DNA from: Phycisphaeraceae bacterium
GTDB taxonomy: Bacteria > Planctomycetota > Phycisphaerae > Phycisphaerales > UBA1924
Reading direction: 5' to 3'
Length of the DNA: 64,000 nt
Assembly (NCBI GenBank): GCA_019636795.1
Contig: JAHBWW010000001.1
Coordinates: forward strand, 310,001 to 374,000
Made by a program: the position numbers and the translations under genes. Each line of letters begins with the position of its first letter. Positions within the stretch are counted from its first letter, which is position 1. The notes below the pieces were generated by a model. That model worked only from the letters and a program-made list of their open reading frames with translations. It had not been told where the DNA came from and did not search any database. This document shows positions 46,512-55,869 of this stretch, one piece after another.

Positions 46512-48497
46512 ATGACCATGTACACCACCCTGTTTACGGGATTTCGCTCCATCCGTTCCCGCCGTATCGGACGTCTGACCGGATTTTTGGTTCTCTGCGG
46601 CCTGGCGGCAGCGGTGTCGAGCGGACCGACGCGCGAGCAACCTTCGACCCAGGTGGCACAGGCCGAGATATTCTCGACGGTGCCCATCCCGGGCCGCATC
46701 GGACGGGTAATGGTTGAAAACCCCCAAATGTCGCGTTCCAGGGCGATGGTCGTCAATCCTGGGGTGCCAGGGGTTGATGCGTCGGCATCCTTTGATATCG
46801 CAGCCCGGGTGATCGTTGATGGAGACCTTGCCGAAGTTGCTCGTGCAGCCGGGCGCGGCGCGAAGGTTGTACCTGCGCCAACACCAGGTTTTGTGTATGT
46901 CGAAACTCGGACAGTCGCGGAGGCGGTCGCGCTCGCAGGCCGGCTGATGAATCATCCACGTCTTGGGTCGGTCGAGTTAGACGTTGAGCAGCCTCGAGCA
47001 GAGCGCCTGCCGACGGACCCGTTCTTTCCCGGGCAGTGGAACTTACGCAACCTTGCCAATCCGCTGGCCGATGTCCGTGCGGTGGGGGCTTGGGATGCGG
47101 GATACACCGGAGCCGGGGTTGTGGTGGGAGTGATCGAACTCAGTTGGCAGACGGATCACACCGATCTGGCAGCAAATTTTGTCGCTGCGGCATCGATGCC
47201 ACCGAGTGTCGTGACGGCGCATGCCACGAGTGTTGCGGGAATCATCGCAGCCGATGACAACGGAATCGGGGGCGTCGGCATCGCGTACAACGCGGGATTG
47301 TCCCGTTTGATCTATGGCTTGGCGTCGCAGAACGCCGACGCGTTTCTGTTCCGAAACGACCTCAACGACATCAAGAACAACTCGTGGGGCCCGCTCGACA
47401 ACGGGCGCATCCACAAGATCGCTGCGATCGAGGCCGCAGCGCTGCAAGAAGCCGCCAGAACCGGGCGCGGCGGACTCGGCGAAGTCATGGTCTGGGCTGC
47501 GGGCAATGGCGGCCTGAGCGATCGCGTGGATTACGACCCCTATGCGTCGAGCAGGTTTACGCTGGCCATCGGGGCCATTGGCGATCAGAATCTGCGAGCC
47601 AACTATAACGAACTCGGCTCATCGATGCTCGCCGTTGCGCATTCAAGCGGCAATGTGCGCAATGTGTTCTCGACGACAAGTTCGTTCGGCTATACGACGA
47701 CGTTTGGCGGCACGAGCGCCTCGGCACCGCTCGCAGCGGGCGCGATCGCCCTGATGCTCGAAGCCAATCCCATGCTTTCGTGGCGTGATGTGCAGCACAT
47801 CATCATCAACACCGCACGGCGCATCGACGAGCCGGATGAAACCTGGATCCGCAATGGCGCGGGGCGATGGGTCAGCGAAAACTACGGCTACGGCGCAATC
47901 GATGCTCACGCAGCAGTCCTGGCAGCCGAGCAATGGCAGAGCGTCGGCCCCGAAGTCGTTTCGGACAGCGGGATCGCGACAGTCAATCAGGCGATCCCCG
48001 ACCTGAATTTCACGGGGCTTTCCATCGATGTCGTTCTCGATCGGCTCATTCGCATCGAATCGGTCGAACTGATTCTGAACATCGATTCGACACGCATCGG
48101 CGATCTGCACATCGAACTGCTCAGCCCGTCGGGCACGCTGAGCGTCTTTGCGACCTCGCGCAACGATCCGACGAGCGACCTGGTCGATCACGTGTTCACA
48201 ACGCTACGGTCGTGGGATGAATCGTCTGCGGGAACATGGACCATTCGCATCTCCGACCAGCGAGAGAACATCCAATCGACATGGATCGATGCGCGCGTCA
48301 AGGCATACGGGACGCAATGGGCCAGCGAATGCCGGCCCGACCTCACTGGCGACGGCACTCTGACCATCCACGACGTGCAGGCATTCCTCAACGCGTACCA
48401 CACACAGGATCCGGTAGCCGACTTTACTGGAGACGAGATCGTCAACTTCTTCGACCTGCTGGCCTACCTCAACCTGTTCTCGCTCGGCTGCCCCTGA
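46512..48497 (+). CDS. secreted subtilisin-like protease (kexin type) with P domain and dockerin-like end
   Basis: 661 residues. N-terminal export signal, a propeptide-like region, then a peptidase S8 domain (about residues 185-470): VVVGVIELSWQTDHTDL with Glu209 where the catalytic Asp is expected, His237 in AHATSVAGI, Asn332 in WAAGNGG, and Ser402 in FGGTSASAPLAAG. A proprotein-convertase P domain follows (IESVELILNIDSTRIGDLHIELLSPSGT; AGTWTIRISD). The end has a dockerin-like pair (DLTGDGTLTIHDVQAFL; DFTGDEIVNFFDLLAYL) bounded by Cys and GCP. Substrate unknown. The Asp-to-Glu change could alter or remove activity. Confidence 0.9.
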   Translation: MTMYTTLFTGFRSIRSRRIGRLTGFLVLCGLAAAVSSGPTREQPSTQVAQAEIFSTVPIPGRIGRVMVENPQMSRSRAMVVNPGVPGVDASASFDIAARVIVDGDLAEVARAAGRGAKVVPAPTPGFVYVETRTVAEAVALAGRLMNHPRLGSVELDVEQPRAERLPTDPFFPGQWNLRNLANPLADVRAVGAWDAGYTGAGVVVGVIELSWQTDHTDLAANFVAAASMPPSVVTAHATSVAGIIAADDNGIGGVGIAYNAGLSRLIYGLASQNADAFLFRNDLNDIKNNSWGPLDNGRIHKIAAIEAAALQEAARTGRGGLGEVMVWAAGNGGLSDRVDYDPYASSRFTLAIGAIGDQNLRANYNELGSSMLAVAHSSGNVRNVFSTTSSFGYTTTFGGTSASAPLAAGAIALMLEANPMLSWRDVQHIIINTARRIDEPDETWIRNGAGRWVSENYGYGAIDAHAAVLAAEQWQSVGPEVVSDSGIATVNQAIPDLNFTGLSIDVVLDRLIRIESVELILNIDSTRIGDLHIELLSPSGTLSVFATSRNDPTSDLVDHVFTTLRSWDESSAGTWTIRISDQRENIQSTWIDARVKAYGTQWASECRPDLTGDGTLTIHDVQAFLNAYHTQDPVADFTGDEIVNFFDLLAYLNLFSLGCP

Positions 48498-48542
48498 GCC
48501 AGTGTCCGGCGCGTTGCGCGCCGAGTGCGTAATCTTTGGCCG

Positions 48543-49457
48543 ATGAATGAGGTTGCAACACGAGCGCCGTCCTCGCGCGTCATGATGGTCCTGCGCGACA
48601 TCAAACTGGCGCATTCGGTTTTTGCACTCCCCTTTGCGGTGTTGTCGGCGTTTCTGGCGCGCGATGCCGAAGATCCAACCAGCAAGTTTGCCATGCAACT
48701 GGTGCTGGTGGTCTGGTGCATGATTGCTGCCAGAACCTTCGCGATGGTCGTCAATCGCGTTGCGGACATTCGATGGGATGCAGCCAATCCGCGTACAGCC
48801 CGTCGTGCGTTCGCGGTCGGGGTGCTCTCGAAGCGCGATGGCGTCGTCGCGCTCCTGATCTGCGGGGCGCTGTTCGTTGCAGGTGCAGCGGGGTTTGGCG
48901 TGCTGTTCTCAAACTGGTGGCCCGCGATGCTCGCCATGCCCGTGCTGGGCTGGGTTGCCCTCTACTCATTCACCAAGAGATTCACGATTCTCTGTCATCT
49001 CTTCCTCGGGGGGGCGCTGGCAGCCTCGCCGATTGCAGCGGCTCTTGCGGTCAGGCCAGAATCGCTCGTGGAAATAGCTGCGGTCTGGTGGTTCGCGGGC
49101 ATGGTGGCGTTCTGGGTCGCCGGATTCGATGTCATCTACGCACTCCAGGATCTTGACTTCGATCGCAGCGCGAAACTGCACAGCGTGCCAGCGCGGTTTG
49201 GCGTCAGCGGAGCAGCATGGATCAGTCGCGGGCTGCACGCACTCGCCTTCGCATGTCTCGTCATGGCGTGGCAGGCCGACGACAGATTGGAGTTGCTCAC
49301 TGCAGCCGCAGTAGCGTTGATTGGAGTGCTGCTCATCGCCGAGCATGTGGTGCTGCATCGACGCGGGAAGGCGGGTCTGGAAATGGCATTCTTCACGATC
49401 AACGGTATTGTCAGTTGCGTACTTGGCGTGCTGGGGTCGATCGATCTGATGGTGTGA
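48543..49457 (+). CDS. mqnP: UbiA-family prenyltransferase, MqnP-like
   Basis: 304 residues with about eight membrane segments. First Asp-rich motif NRVADIRWDAANPRTARRA and second YALQDLDFDRSAKLHSVPARFG match the UbiA family and are closest in pattern to the MqnP branch, which prenylates the 6-amino/carboxy naphthoate intermediate in futalosine-dependent menaquinone synthesis. 4-hydroxybenzoate prenyltransferase (UbiA) is the main alternative; mqnA at 28830 favours MqnP. The ATG at 48543 is chosen over an in-frame GTG at 48525. Confidence 0.82.
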   Translation: MNEVATRAPSSRVMMVLRDIKLAHSVFALPFAVLSAFLARDAEDPTSKFAMQLVLVVWCMIAARTFAMVVNRVADIRWDAANPRTARRAFAVGVLSKRDGVVALLICGALFVAGAAGFGVLFSNWWPAMLAMPVLGWVALYSFTKRFTILCHLFLGGALAASPIAAALAVRPESLVEIAAVWWFAGMVAFWVAGFDVIYALQDLDFDRSAKLHSVPARFGVSGAAWISRGLHALAFACLVMAWQADDRLELLTAAAVALIGVLLIAEHVVLHRRGKAGLEMAFFTINGIVSCVLGVLGSIDLMV

Positions 49458-49469
49458 GGCCTCGCAGGA

Positions 49470-50432
49470 TCAATCGAGCGGCAGCTGATAGAGCGACCGC
49501 ACGCGGGCCGCGCTGAGCACCTGCTCAAGAAACTCGGCCTCGCCCGCTACGCCCGCTCCCGTCACAACGATGTCGCCAGCCGTTGTGGTACTGACCATGA
49601 AAGTTTTTTCCAGTGCCGTCCAGACGCCGCCGACTGTCGTGCTCTGAGTTTGCAGATTCCCGCTGCTGGCACCTTGTGTCACGCGCGAAAAACTCCGCCT
49701 GACAATGTGCACCTCGGGGCGATCTTTGAAAGTAGCGTATTCGCGCTTGGGGGTCGCGAAGGGCGGCTTTGCATTGATCTCGAGACCCGAGTCCACATCG
49801 GTCACGAGCGTGGGCGTCGTGTTGGTCGGGTCGTATTCCGCGATGCCGTTGCGCACGAGGTAGAGGTACATGATGTCGCCATCCCAGCGCGTGATGGCCG
49901 TCGTTCCGATTGAGCCGGCTTCGATGTTGCGCACCCAGATCAGAGGCCAGCGAAAGGTGATGAATGCCCATCCGGAGTTGACAGTCAACGCCGGGCCATT
50001 GAGATCCGGATCGCTGGCCGGCTCGGCGCCACCTGAAGGAGGAAGAGGCGCAGGAGAGCCACCGGTTTCGATAGGCTGCGGCACAGGTACGAAACTGTGC
50101 TTGACGAGCTTGATGGTTGTCGAGCCGGCATCTTCAAGCCCGACAAGCATGTGAAAATCCTGTGTTGGAGCGCCACTCCCAGCCGTAAGCTGGTACACCA
50201 CGTTGACGTGTGAGTAGGAAAGCCCCGATTGACTGGATTGATATGTCAGTGACTTGTCGGGCGAAGACGCAAACTTGTTGAACGTCACAACCTGTGGTTG
50301 TGTCAGGTCACCAGCACTGGTCAGATTCAGCGGCGTAGCACTGCATCCCGGAAGCGTGACCGCGGTGCATGCAACCACAACAGCGGTTGTGCGATGAGTG
50401 CTGATGGTCCTTCGTTGAGTGTGGTCTGACAT
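49470..50432 (-). CDS. putative lipoprotein, paralogue of next upstream gene
   Basis: 320 residues. Signal with lipobox TLPGC (Cys near residue 30), a Pro/Ser/Gly-rich linker, and a domain containing VNSGWAFITFRWPLIWVRNIEAGSIGTT. The same block occurs in the gene at 50490. The C-terminus LEQVLSAARVRSLYQLPLD also parallels that gene. No enzyme motif is seen. Function unknown; presumably a lipid-anchored envelope protein. Confidence 0.75.
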   Translation of the reverse strand: MSDHTQRRTISTHRTTAVVVACTAVTLPGCSATPLNLTSAGDLTQPQVVTFNKFASSPDKSLTYQSSQSGLSYSHVNVVYQLTAGSGAPTQDFHMLVGLEDAGSTTIKLVKHSFVPVPQPIETGGSPAPLPPSGGAEPASDPDLNGPALTVNSGWAFITFRWPLIWVRNIEAGSIGTTAITRWDGDIMYLYLVRNGIAEYDPTNTTPTLVTDVDSGLEINAKPPFATPKREYATFKDRPEVHIVRRSFSRVTQGASSGNLQTQSTTVGGVWTALEKTFMVSTTTAGDIVVTGAGVAGEAEFLEQVLSAARVRSLYQLPLD

Positions 50433-50489
50433 GGATACTCCACGCTAGTTGTGCCCGATACGGCATACGCCGATATTCACGCGCTCGCA

Positions 50490-51344
50490 TCAGGGAACAT
50501 CATACAAGCCTTGCAGGTATGCACAGTTGAGCACTTTACCTAGGAAACGCTCTTGTTCGCTGTGATTGGTTCCGACGATGATGGATCCGTCCTTGCGGAC
50601 GATGGTCAGGGGCAGTTCCTGAGTGGACTTGCCGTCAACCGTAAACGACACCGGCGTGGTTTGCGTCACATGACCGTGCTCGTCCCGCTCGAGGGTATAG
50701 GAGCGCAGTACGGCCTTGGCATCCTTTGGCACCTGCAGGCACACACTTCCTTCTATACCAACAACACGAATGAGCAAGCGCGCTGCCTCGGGGCATGAGC
50801 CGGGCCTGGTAATCGGGTCAGGATTCGCGCGGTCCTTGGAGTTTGTAATGAGGTAGAGGTCGACGCGGTTCTGAGTGGTCTGCATGACAGAGGTTGTGCC
50901 GATCGACCCCGCCTGCACGGACTCCATCCAGATCAGAGGCCAGTGAAACGTGACAAATGCCCATCCGCTGTTGACGCTCAGCCCGGGGGCATCCGGATAC
51001 TGAATGCTCGGAGTGCTGTCGACAGTGTTGCGTGTGGTCAGTTCGACCTGGCTCGCCTGACCTGCCGAGCCATAGAGAATTTCGAAGTCGCGAGCCTTGG
51101 AAGTCGCGGTGGTGTAGTTCACACGCTGGCGAAAGTCGCTGCTTGTTGAAGTCGAAGGAAGGGGTTTGTTGCCGATAGCAGGCGTCCACGCGATCGGCGC
51201 TTGTGTGGCGACTGTGCAGACGGTCGCAATTGCAGCGTCGGCTTGAACCGTTTCGGAGATGTCTGTCGAAGCGGGACCGGCGAGCACACCAGCGATCAGA
51301 AGCCAGAGCAACATGAAGAGTCTCCCAATACCCGGCAGTAGCAC
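50490..51344 (-). CDS. exported protein, paralogue of the 49470 gene
   Basis: 284 residues. An N-terminal hydrophobic signal (GRLFMLLWLLIAGVLAGPAS) has no lipobox Cys. The shared block VNSGWAFVTFHWPLIWMESVQAGSIGTT and the C-terminus LGKVLNCAYLQGLYDVP match the downstream gene, so the two arose by tandem duplication. One copy is lipid-anchored and this one appears not to be. Function unknown. It follows the kinase gene by 31 bases on the same strand. Confidence 0.75.
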   Translation of the reverse strand: MLLPGIGRLFMLLWLLIAGVLAGPASTDISETVQADAAIATVCTVATQAPIAWTPAIGNKPLPSTSTSSDFRQRVNYTTATSKARDFEILYGSAGQASQVELTTRNTVDSTPSIQYPDAPGLSVNSGWAFVTFHWPLIWMESVQAGSIGTTSVMQTTQNRVDLYLITNSKDRANPDPITRPGSCPEAARLLIRVVGIEGSVCLQVPKDAKAVLRSYTLERDEHGHVTQTTPVSFTVDGKSTQELPLTIVRKDGSIIVGTNHSEQERFLGKVLNCAYLQGLYDVP

Positions 51345-51375
51345 AAGAATGAAGACGATTGTTAGGTCGGTCGAG

Positions 51376-53673
51376 TCAGGTTTCGAGTCTCGGGGGGATC
51401 AAAACTGCAAACAGTCCTGCAATCCACATTGCAAACAACCCCAGCAGCGGCACGAACAGCATGGACTCCATCCGTAGCAACACAACACTCAAAAGTATGG
51501 TTGCGGCTGTCAAGAAGCACAGAAAACCAACCGAGATAACGCGTTTGCGGAAGAACGGGATCGGGAGCACAATCGCGCCAAGCGCTGCGCCGATCAGGAC
51601 TTGCTGCATGGCCCAGCGCTCGCCCGGACCGCGCACGGTTGTGCCGCCCAGCGCTTGATCCAGCCAGCACGCCCACAGGTACCCCTTGTGAAACGTGCGC
51701 CCGGCCGGGTCCACGTCTTCGTCCATCCCCGGCCGCAGGTCAATGACGACAACCGCCTTATCGCGAACGCGCCGGCGAAGATCCTCGATCGGCATGCGCA
51801 AGGCGTCCACCATATCAGTCGTAAAGGGCTCGGACTCATCGAATGCTGCCGCGGGCATGCTGAAGGCCGATGATGCAACCGGGTCACCCGCCTTGATGCC
51901 GAAGATCGGGTCAAAGATCGGGATCGGACCAATCTCGGTTGCGGGCAGGAGGTCAAAACCGCCTGCGAGTTGTCGGCGTCCGACGCCTCCCGCGTCTTCG
52001 CGATAGTTCAGCCTCACAAACCCGTCATCGAGCGTTGCCTCGTAGTCGAGTCCCGGGTGCCGCGTGGCTGCAAACGCCGCGACGCCGAAACTGATGTACG
52101 TGTCCTTCGTCTCCTGCGAATAGACCCCCAGCCGAACCGCAAACCCGGACGACTGCCTTCCCGGCGAAACAACGATCGCGCCTGCTCGCGCCACACGGGC
52201 ATACTCCGCGCAAAATCCCGGATTCTCCGCCGTTCCAGGATGGAAACTGCGCTTCCCGACCACCGTGCTGATCCCTTGGGCCGAGAGTCGCTCGATCGAG
52301 CTGAGCAGTGGGGCGTCGTATTCCGGGGCGCAATTGAGAAAGACAAAATCTATCGCAACACTGCGCACCGAGCACTCCGCCAGACGATCAAGCAGAGCGG
52401 CGTGCGCAGGTCTGACGCTCTGGATTGCTGCGGGATTGATCGGTGCCAGACCCAGCGCCGGTGCTTCGCGCGCCAGCGCCTCGATATCACGCAGCCCGAT
52501 GACGGCGACATGACGCGGCACATGCGAGTCTTCCCCGGCGACGCGCGTGATGAATCCCGTGTACCGACCAGCAAGCCCCGACTTGTGATACCAGATCGAC
52601 GGGCCAAAAATCATGGCGATGATAATCGCCAGCACCCAGATTCCTACCGCAGTCAGCCACGGGCCACGCTCGCGAGCCAGCGCGAGCTCTTTCTTCCAGA
52701 CGTACAGCACGCTGTCGCCGCGCGCCCAGATCGGGCGCCCCGCCAGGTAATTCTCCAGATCCTCCGCGACTTTGAGCGCTGTCGGGAATCGTCTGGACCG
52801 TTCCTTCGACAGCATCCGCAGAATGATTGTCTCAAGATCCCGAGAGAGTGACCCGGTGTGGGTTGAAGGCTGAGCCGGATCTCGATCCTGAATGATCTGC
52901 AACGCCTCGATCGGTGTCACGCCATCGATGCGATACGGCATGCGCCCGCACACCAGCTCATACAGCACGACCCCGAGCGAATAGATGTCTGAGCGATGAT
53001 CGATCGACGCCGAGTCGCGCGACTGTTCGGGCGACATGTACTTGATCGTTCCGATCACCTGCCCGCTTAGCGTGTGCCCCGCTTCAATCGTCGATTCCGG
53101 GTTGAATGTCTTGGCAACGCCGAAATCAATAATCTTCGGGTTGCCCTCCGGGTCGATGAGAATGTTGCTCGGCTTGAGATCGCGATGGATGATCCTGTGT
53201 TCGTGCGCATGGTGCACGCCACGGCAGACCTTCGCAAACAGTTCGATTCGCTCGCGCGTGCTCAGATTGTTCTTGCGAGCGTAACTCGTGATCGTCTCGG
53301 CTTCGGGCACGTACTCCATCGCGATGTACGGCACATCGGTGCCGCCGATAGATTCAGTCCCCGCGTCATAGACCGTCGCAATGGTCGGGTGACGCAACTG
53401 GCTGAGCAACTGCGATTCACGCCGAAAGCGCGCAAGCCCGCTCTCGCTTGCGAGATCGTGCCTGAGCAGTTTCAACGCGACAACGCCCGTTGTCTCAATA
53501 TGCCTCGCGCGATAGACCACACCCATTCCGCCCGCAGCAATCCGCTCTTCAAGCGCATAGCGGCCGATGCGCTGCGGCATCGGCGCAACCAGCGGCACCG
53601 ACGGTTCAGAGGTCGGTTGTGTCGCGGTCGTTTCCTGTGCCTGGGTTTTTGAGTGGTCAGACATGGCATCCAT
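51376..53673 (-). CDS. Ser/Thr protein kinase with CHASE2 sensor
   Basis: 765 residues. Kinase domain at about residues 36-320: IAAGGMGVVYRARH, Lys68 in VALKLL, HRDLKPSNILID, IIDFGVAK, MSPEQ. A membrane helix (LTAVGIWVLAIIIAMIFGPSI) leads to an extracytoplasmic CHASE2 domain (HVAVIGLRDIEALA; SVAIDFVFLNCAPEYDAPLL; VVIDLRPGMDEDVD) and then closely spaced C-terminal membrane helices. This is a transmembrane signalling kinase that senses an unknown envelope stimulus. Start ATG 53673 or 53664. It overlaps the purK stop. Confidence 0.93.
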   Translation of the reverse strand: MDAMSDHSKTQAQETTATQPTSEPSVPLVAPMPQRIGRYALEERIAAGGMGVVYRARHIETTGVVALKLLRHDLASESGLARFRRESQLLSQLRHPTIATVYDAGTESIGGTDVPYIAMEYVPEAETITSYARKNNLSTRERIELFAKVCRGVHHAHEHRIIHRDLKPSNILIDPEGNPKIIDFGVAKTFNPESTIEAGHTLSGQVIGTIKYMSPEQSRDSASIDHRSDIYSLGVVLYELVCGRMPYRIDGVTPIEALQIIQDRDPAQPSTHTGSLSRDLETIILRMLSKERSRRFPTALKVAEDLENYLAGRPIWARGDSVLYVWKKELALARERGPWLTAVGIWVLAIIIAMIFGPSIWYHKSGLAGRYTGFITRVAGEDSHVPRHVAVIGLRDIEALAREAPALGLAPINPAAIQSVRPAHAALLDRLAECSVRSVAIDFVFLNCAPEYDAPLLSSIERLSAQGISTVVGKRSFHPGTAENPGFCAEYARVARAGAIVVSPGRQSSGFAVRLGVYSQETKDTYISFGVAAFAATRHPGLDYEATLDDGFVRLNYREDAGGVGRRQLAGGFDLLPATEIGPIPIFDPIFGIKAGDPVASSAFSMPAAAFDESEPFTTDMVDALRMPIEDLRRRVRDKAVVVIDLRPGMDEDVDPAGRTFHKGYLWACWLDQALGGTTVRGPGERWAMQQVLIGAALGAIVLPIPFFRKRVISVGFLCFLTAATILLSVVLLRMESMLFVPLLGLFAMWIAGLFAVLIPPRLET

Positions 53674-54793
53674 CCAGACCCCGGTGCGATTTCACGAGTT
53701 TGAGCAGTTCTCCTCTCGCAGACTCCATCTGTTCTCGCGGCCCGCACCAGTTGACATGACCGAGCTTCCGACCCGCCCGGGGCGACTTGCCATACAAATG
53801 TGTGTGCCACCCCTGAGCACCGAGCAGCTGCTCAAGCGGCGGCACCGAGCCAATGAGATTGACCATGCACGCCGCAGACATCGATCCAGTCAGAGGCAAT
53901 GGCTCGCCGACAGGCAGCCCGAGCACCGCCCGTACATGATTCTCAAACTGACATGCGCCCAGGCTGTTCATTGTCCAGTGTCCCGAGTTGTGCACGCGCG
54001 GGGCCATCTCGTTCGCGATCAGTTTGCCATTCACCTCAAACAGTTCTACCGCCAGCACTCCAATGTAGTTGCTCCGATCGAGCATCGCGCACAACGCAGA
54101 CTGTGCACGATCGAGCTCCCGGCTGTTGATACCGATCGCTGGCACGCAACTCGTCAGCAGAATTCCGTTCTGATGCACATTTTCCGTCGGGGGATAGTGC
54201 ACTGCACGCCCGCTTCCGTCCCTTACAGCAAGAAGCGAAATCTCGCGATTGAAACTCACGCCTCGATCCAGGATCACCGGCACCGCACCGAGCGCTTCCC
54301 ACGCACCCTCGATGTCGCGAGCATGACGGATCCAGAACTGCCCTTTTCCGTCGTACCCCAGACGCCGGGCCTTGAGAACGCTCGGCAAGCCCAATTCCGC
54401 ACAAGCCCCTTCCAGTTCGGCACGTGAGGCGATCAGTCGCGATTCGGGCACCTCAAATCCCGCAGCACAAAGCACATCACGTTCCATCGCCCGGTCCTGA
54501 CACGCGACGACGGCTCCGGGGTTCGGATTCATCGGCACCGATCTGCTCACAAACTGCATCGCGGCGATGGGCACATTCTCAAACTCGATCGTCGCAGCCG
54601 TAAGTCCATCACAGAAGCGAGCAAGCGCCTCCGTGTCGTCGAATGAGCCTGTGACAAGCTCAGCCACCTGCCCGCCGCATGCTTCGGGGTCAGGGTCGAA
54701 CAGCCGCGTGCGCACGCCCAGCCTTGCCGCTGCAAGTGCCAGCATGCGCCCTAACTGCCCGCCACCGAGTACCCCGAGCACCATCTGACTCAT
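53657..54793 (-). CDS. purK: 5-(carboxyamino)imidazole ribonucleotide synthase
   Basis: 378 residues, ATP-grasp enzyme that carboxylates AIR with bicarbonate in purine synthesis. [67 protein letters not shown] and [13 protein letters not shown] are diagnostic. It overlaps the purE stop (ATGA) and makes the substrate that PurE mutates, so the pair is a functional unit. Confidence 0.96.
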   Translation of the reverse strand: MSQMVLGVLGGGQLGRMLALAAARLGVRTRLFDPDPEACGGQVAELVTGSFDDTEALARFCDGLTAATIEFENVPIAAMQFVSRSVPMNPNPGAVVACQDRAMERDVLCAAGFEVPESRLIASRAELEGACAELGLPSVLKARRLGYDGKGQFWIRHARDIEGAWEALGAVPVILDRGVSFNREISLLAVRDGSGRAVHYPPTENVHQNGILLTSCVPAIGINSRELDRAQSALCAMLDRSNYIGVLAVELFEVNGKLIANEMAPRVHNSGHWTMNSLGACQFENHVRAVLGLPVGEPLPLTGSMSAACMVNLIGSVPPLEQLLGAQGWHTHLYGKSPRAGRKLGHVNWCGPREQMESARGELLKLVKSHRGLDGCHV

Positions 54794-55284
54794 GGCTGCT
54801 CCTGTGGGTTGCTTGCGTCGAGCACGCGTTGCGTCTGCTCGGCGCGAAACGCCTCGATCCGCGCTCGAACTTCAGGCTGCGACAGAGCCACGATCTTCGC
54901 TGCCAGAATCCCCGCGTTCGCAGCCCCGGCCTTTCCGATCGCCAGCGTCCCGACCGGCACCCCCGCAGGCATCTGCACAATCGATAACAACGAATCCAGG
55001 CCCTTGAGTACCGCACTCTCGACCGGTACCCCGAGCACTGGCAGCGTCGTCTTCGCTGCAACCATGCCCGGCAAGTGCGCCGCCCCGCCCGCGCCAGCGA
55101 TGATGACCATCAAACCGCGCGCTTCAGCCGACGCGGCATACTCAAACATCGCATCCGGCGTGCGGTGAGCACTGACAACGCGAGCCTCATAAGGCACTCC
55201 GAGACGATCAAGCATCGCCGCGGCTTCGGACATCGTCTGCCAATCCGATCGCGACCCCATGATCAACCCGACTCGTGCAGTCAC
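54790..55284 (-). CDS. purE: 5-(carboxyamino)imidazole ribonucleotide mutase
   Basis: 164 residues from a GTG at 55284, with AGGGGG upstream; an in-frame extension to 55344 does not resemble PurE. Class I PurE motifs: [41 protein letters not shown] and [10 protein letters not shown]. It converts N5-CAIR to CAIR in purine synthesis. Coupled to purK. Confidence 0.95.
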   Translation of the reverse strand: MTARVGLIMGSRSDWQTMSEAAAMLDRLGVPYEARVVSAHRTPDAMFEYAASAEARGLMVIIAGAGGAAHLPGMVAAKTTLPVLGVPVESAVLKGLDSLLSIVQMPAGVPVGTLAIGKAGAANAGILAAKIVALSQPEVRARIEAFRAEQTQRVLDASNPQEQP

Positions 55285-55621
55285 GGCAACCCCCTTGCAC
55301 TCGTTATCGCGCCAATGGTCATCAGAAGATGGCAAACATTCCACAATGAGGTCTCGCCATCTTCCAGGAATTTTGAGTCCAATTTTGACGCGGGTCGAGG
55401 GCGGGGCGCTCCGGCCTCGGCATCGCTCAGAGTCTAGCCCGCAAGCTCACTCGCGCCCCAACCTGAGACCATCACACACTTTGAGTTCGTCGACCCGCTT
55501 GAATCCGCCCATTCTTCTCGAATGCCCCATCCGTATCCGCAATTCCGGTTTTTCACGAATCGGAAAGTCCTTGACACTCAACACTTGCACCATTCCTCAC
55601 AAGTTGCAAAGATAATGCATC
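55285..55621. other. intergenic region, nothing recognised
   Basis: This spacer between divergent purE and the small Cys-rich gene holds no convincing gene. I saw no purine riboswitch-like structure or clear promoter boxes. Confidence 0.5.
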
Positions 55622-55864
55622 GTGCCTGACGACCGCGTCACAACGGTAGTCTTTTGTCTGCGAAATGTGGATCGAGCAACCTTGGACTGGTTCTACACCC
55701 TCGCAGCCTCGAGACCCGATCTCGACATCCGCGCCTGCGGGTGCCTGAGTTGCTGTTCGACCTGTGTCGACACACCCTTCCTCCACATCGATGGCGTCGA
55801 AGTCGAAGGCGATTCGCATCAACAGATCATCGCCGACAAAACGCCGGAACCGCCAACGTCGTAA
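55622..55864 (+). CDS. small Cys-rich protein, DUF1450/YuzB-like
   Basis: 80 residues from a GTG. VVFCLRN near the start and CGCLSCCSTCVDTPFLHIDGVEVEG in the middle follow the pattern of the DUF1450/YuzB family: an N-terminal Cys, then GCLxxCxxC, then a short beta segment. Function of the family is unknown; the cysteines suggest a metal or redox site. The ribosome site is weak, so the start is uncertain. It converges on the ABC permease gene with a 5-base gap. Confidence 0.55.
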   Translation: MPDDRVTTVVFCLRNVDRATLDWFYTLAASRPDLDIRACGCLSCCSTCVDTPFLHIDGVEVEGDSHQQIIADKTPEPPTS

Positions 55865-55869
55865 TTCAA

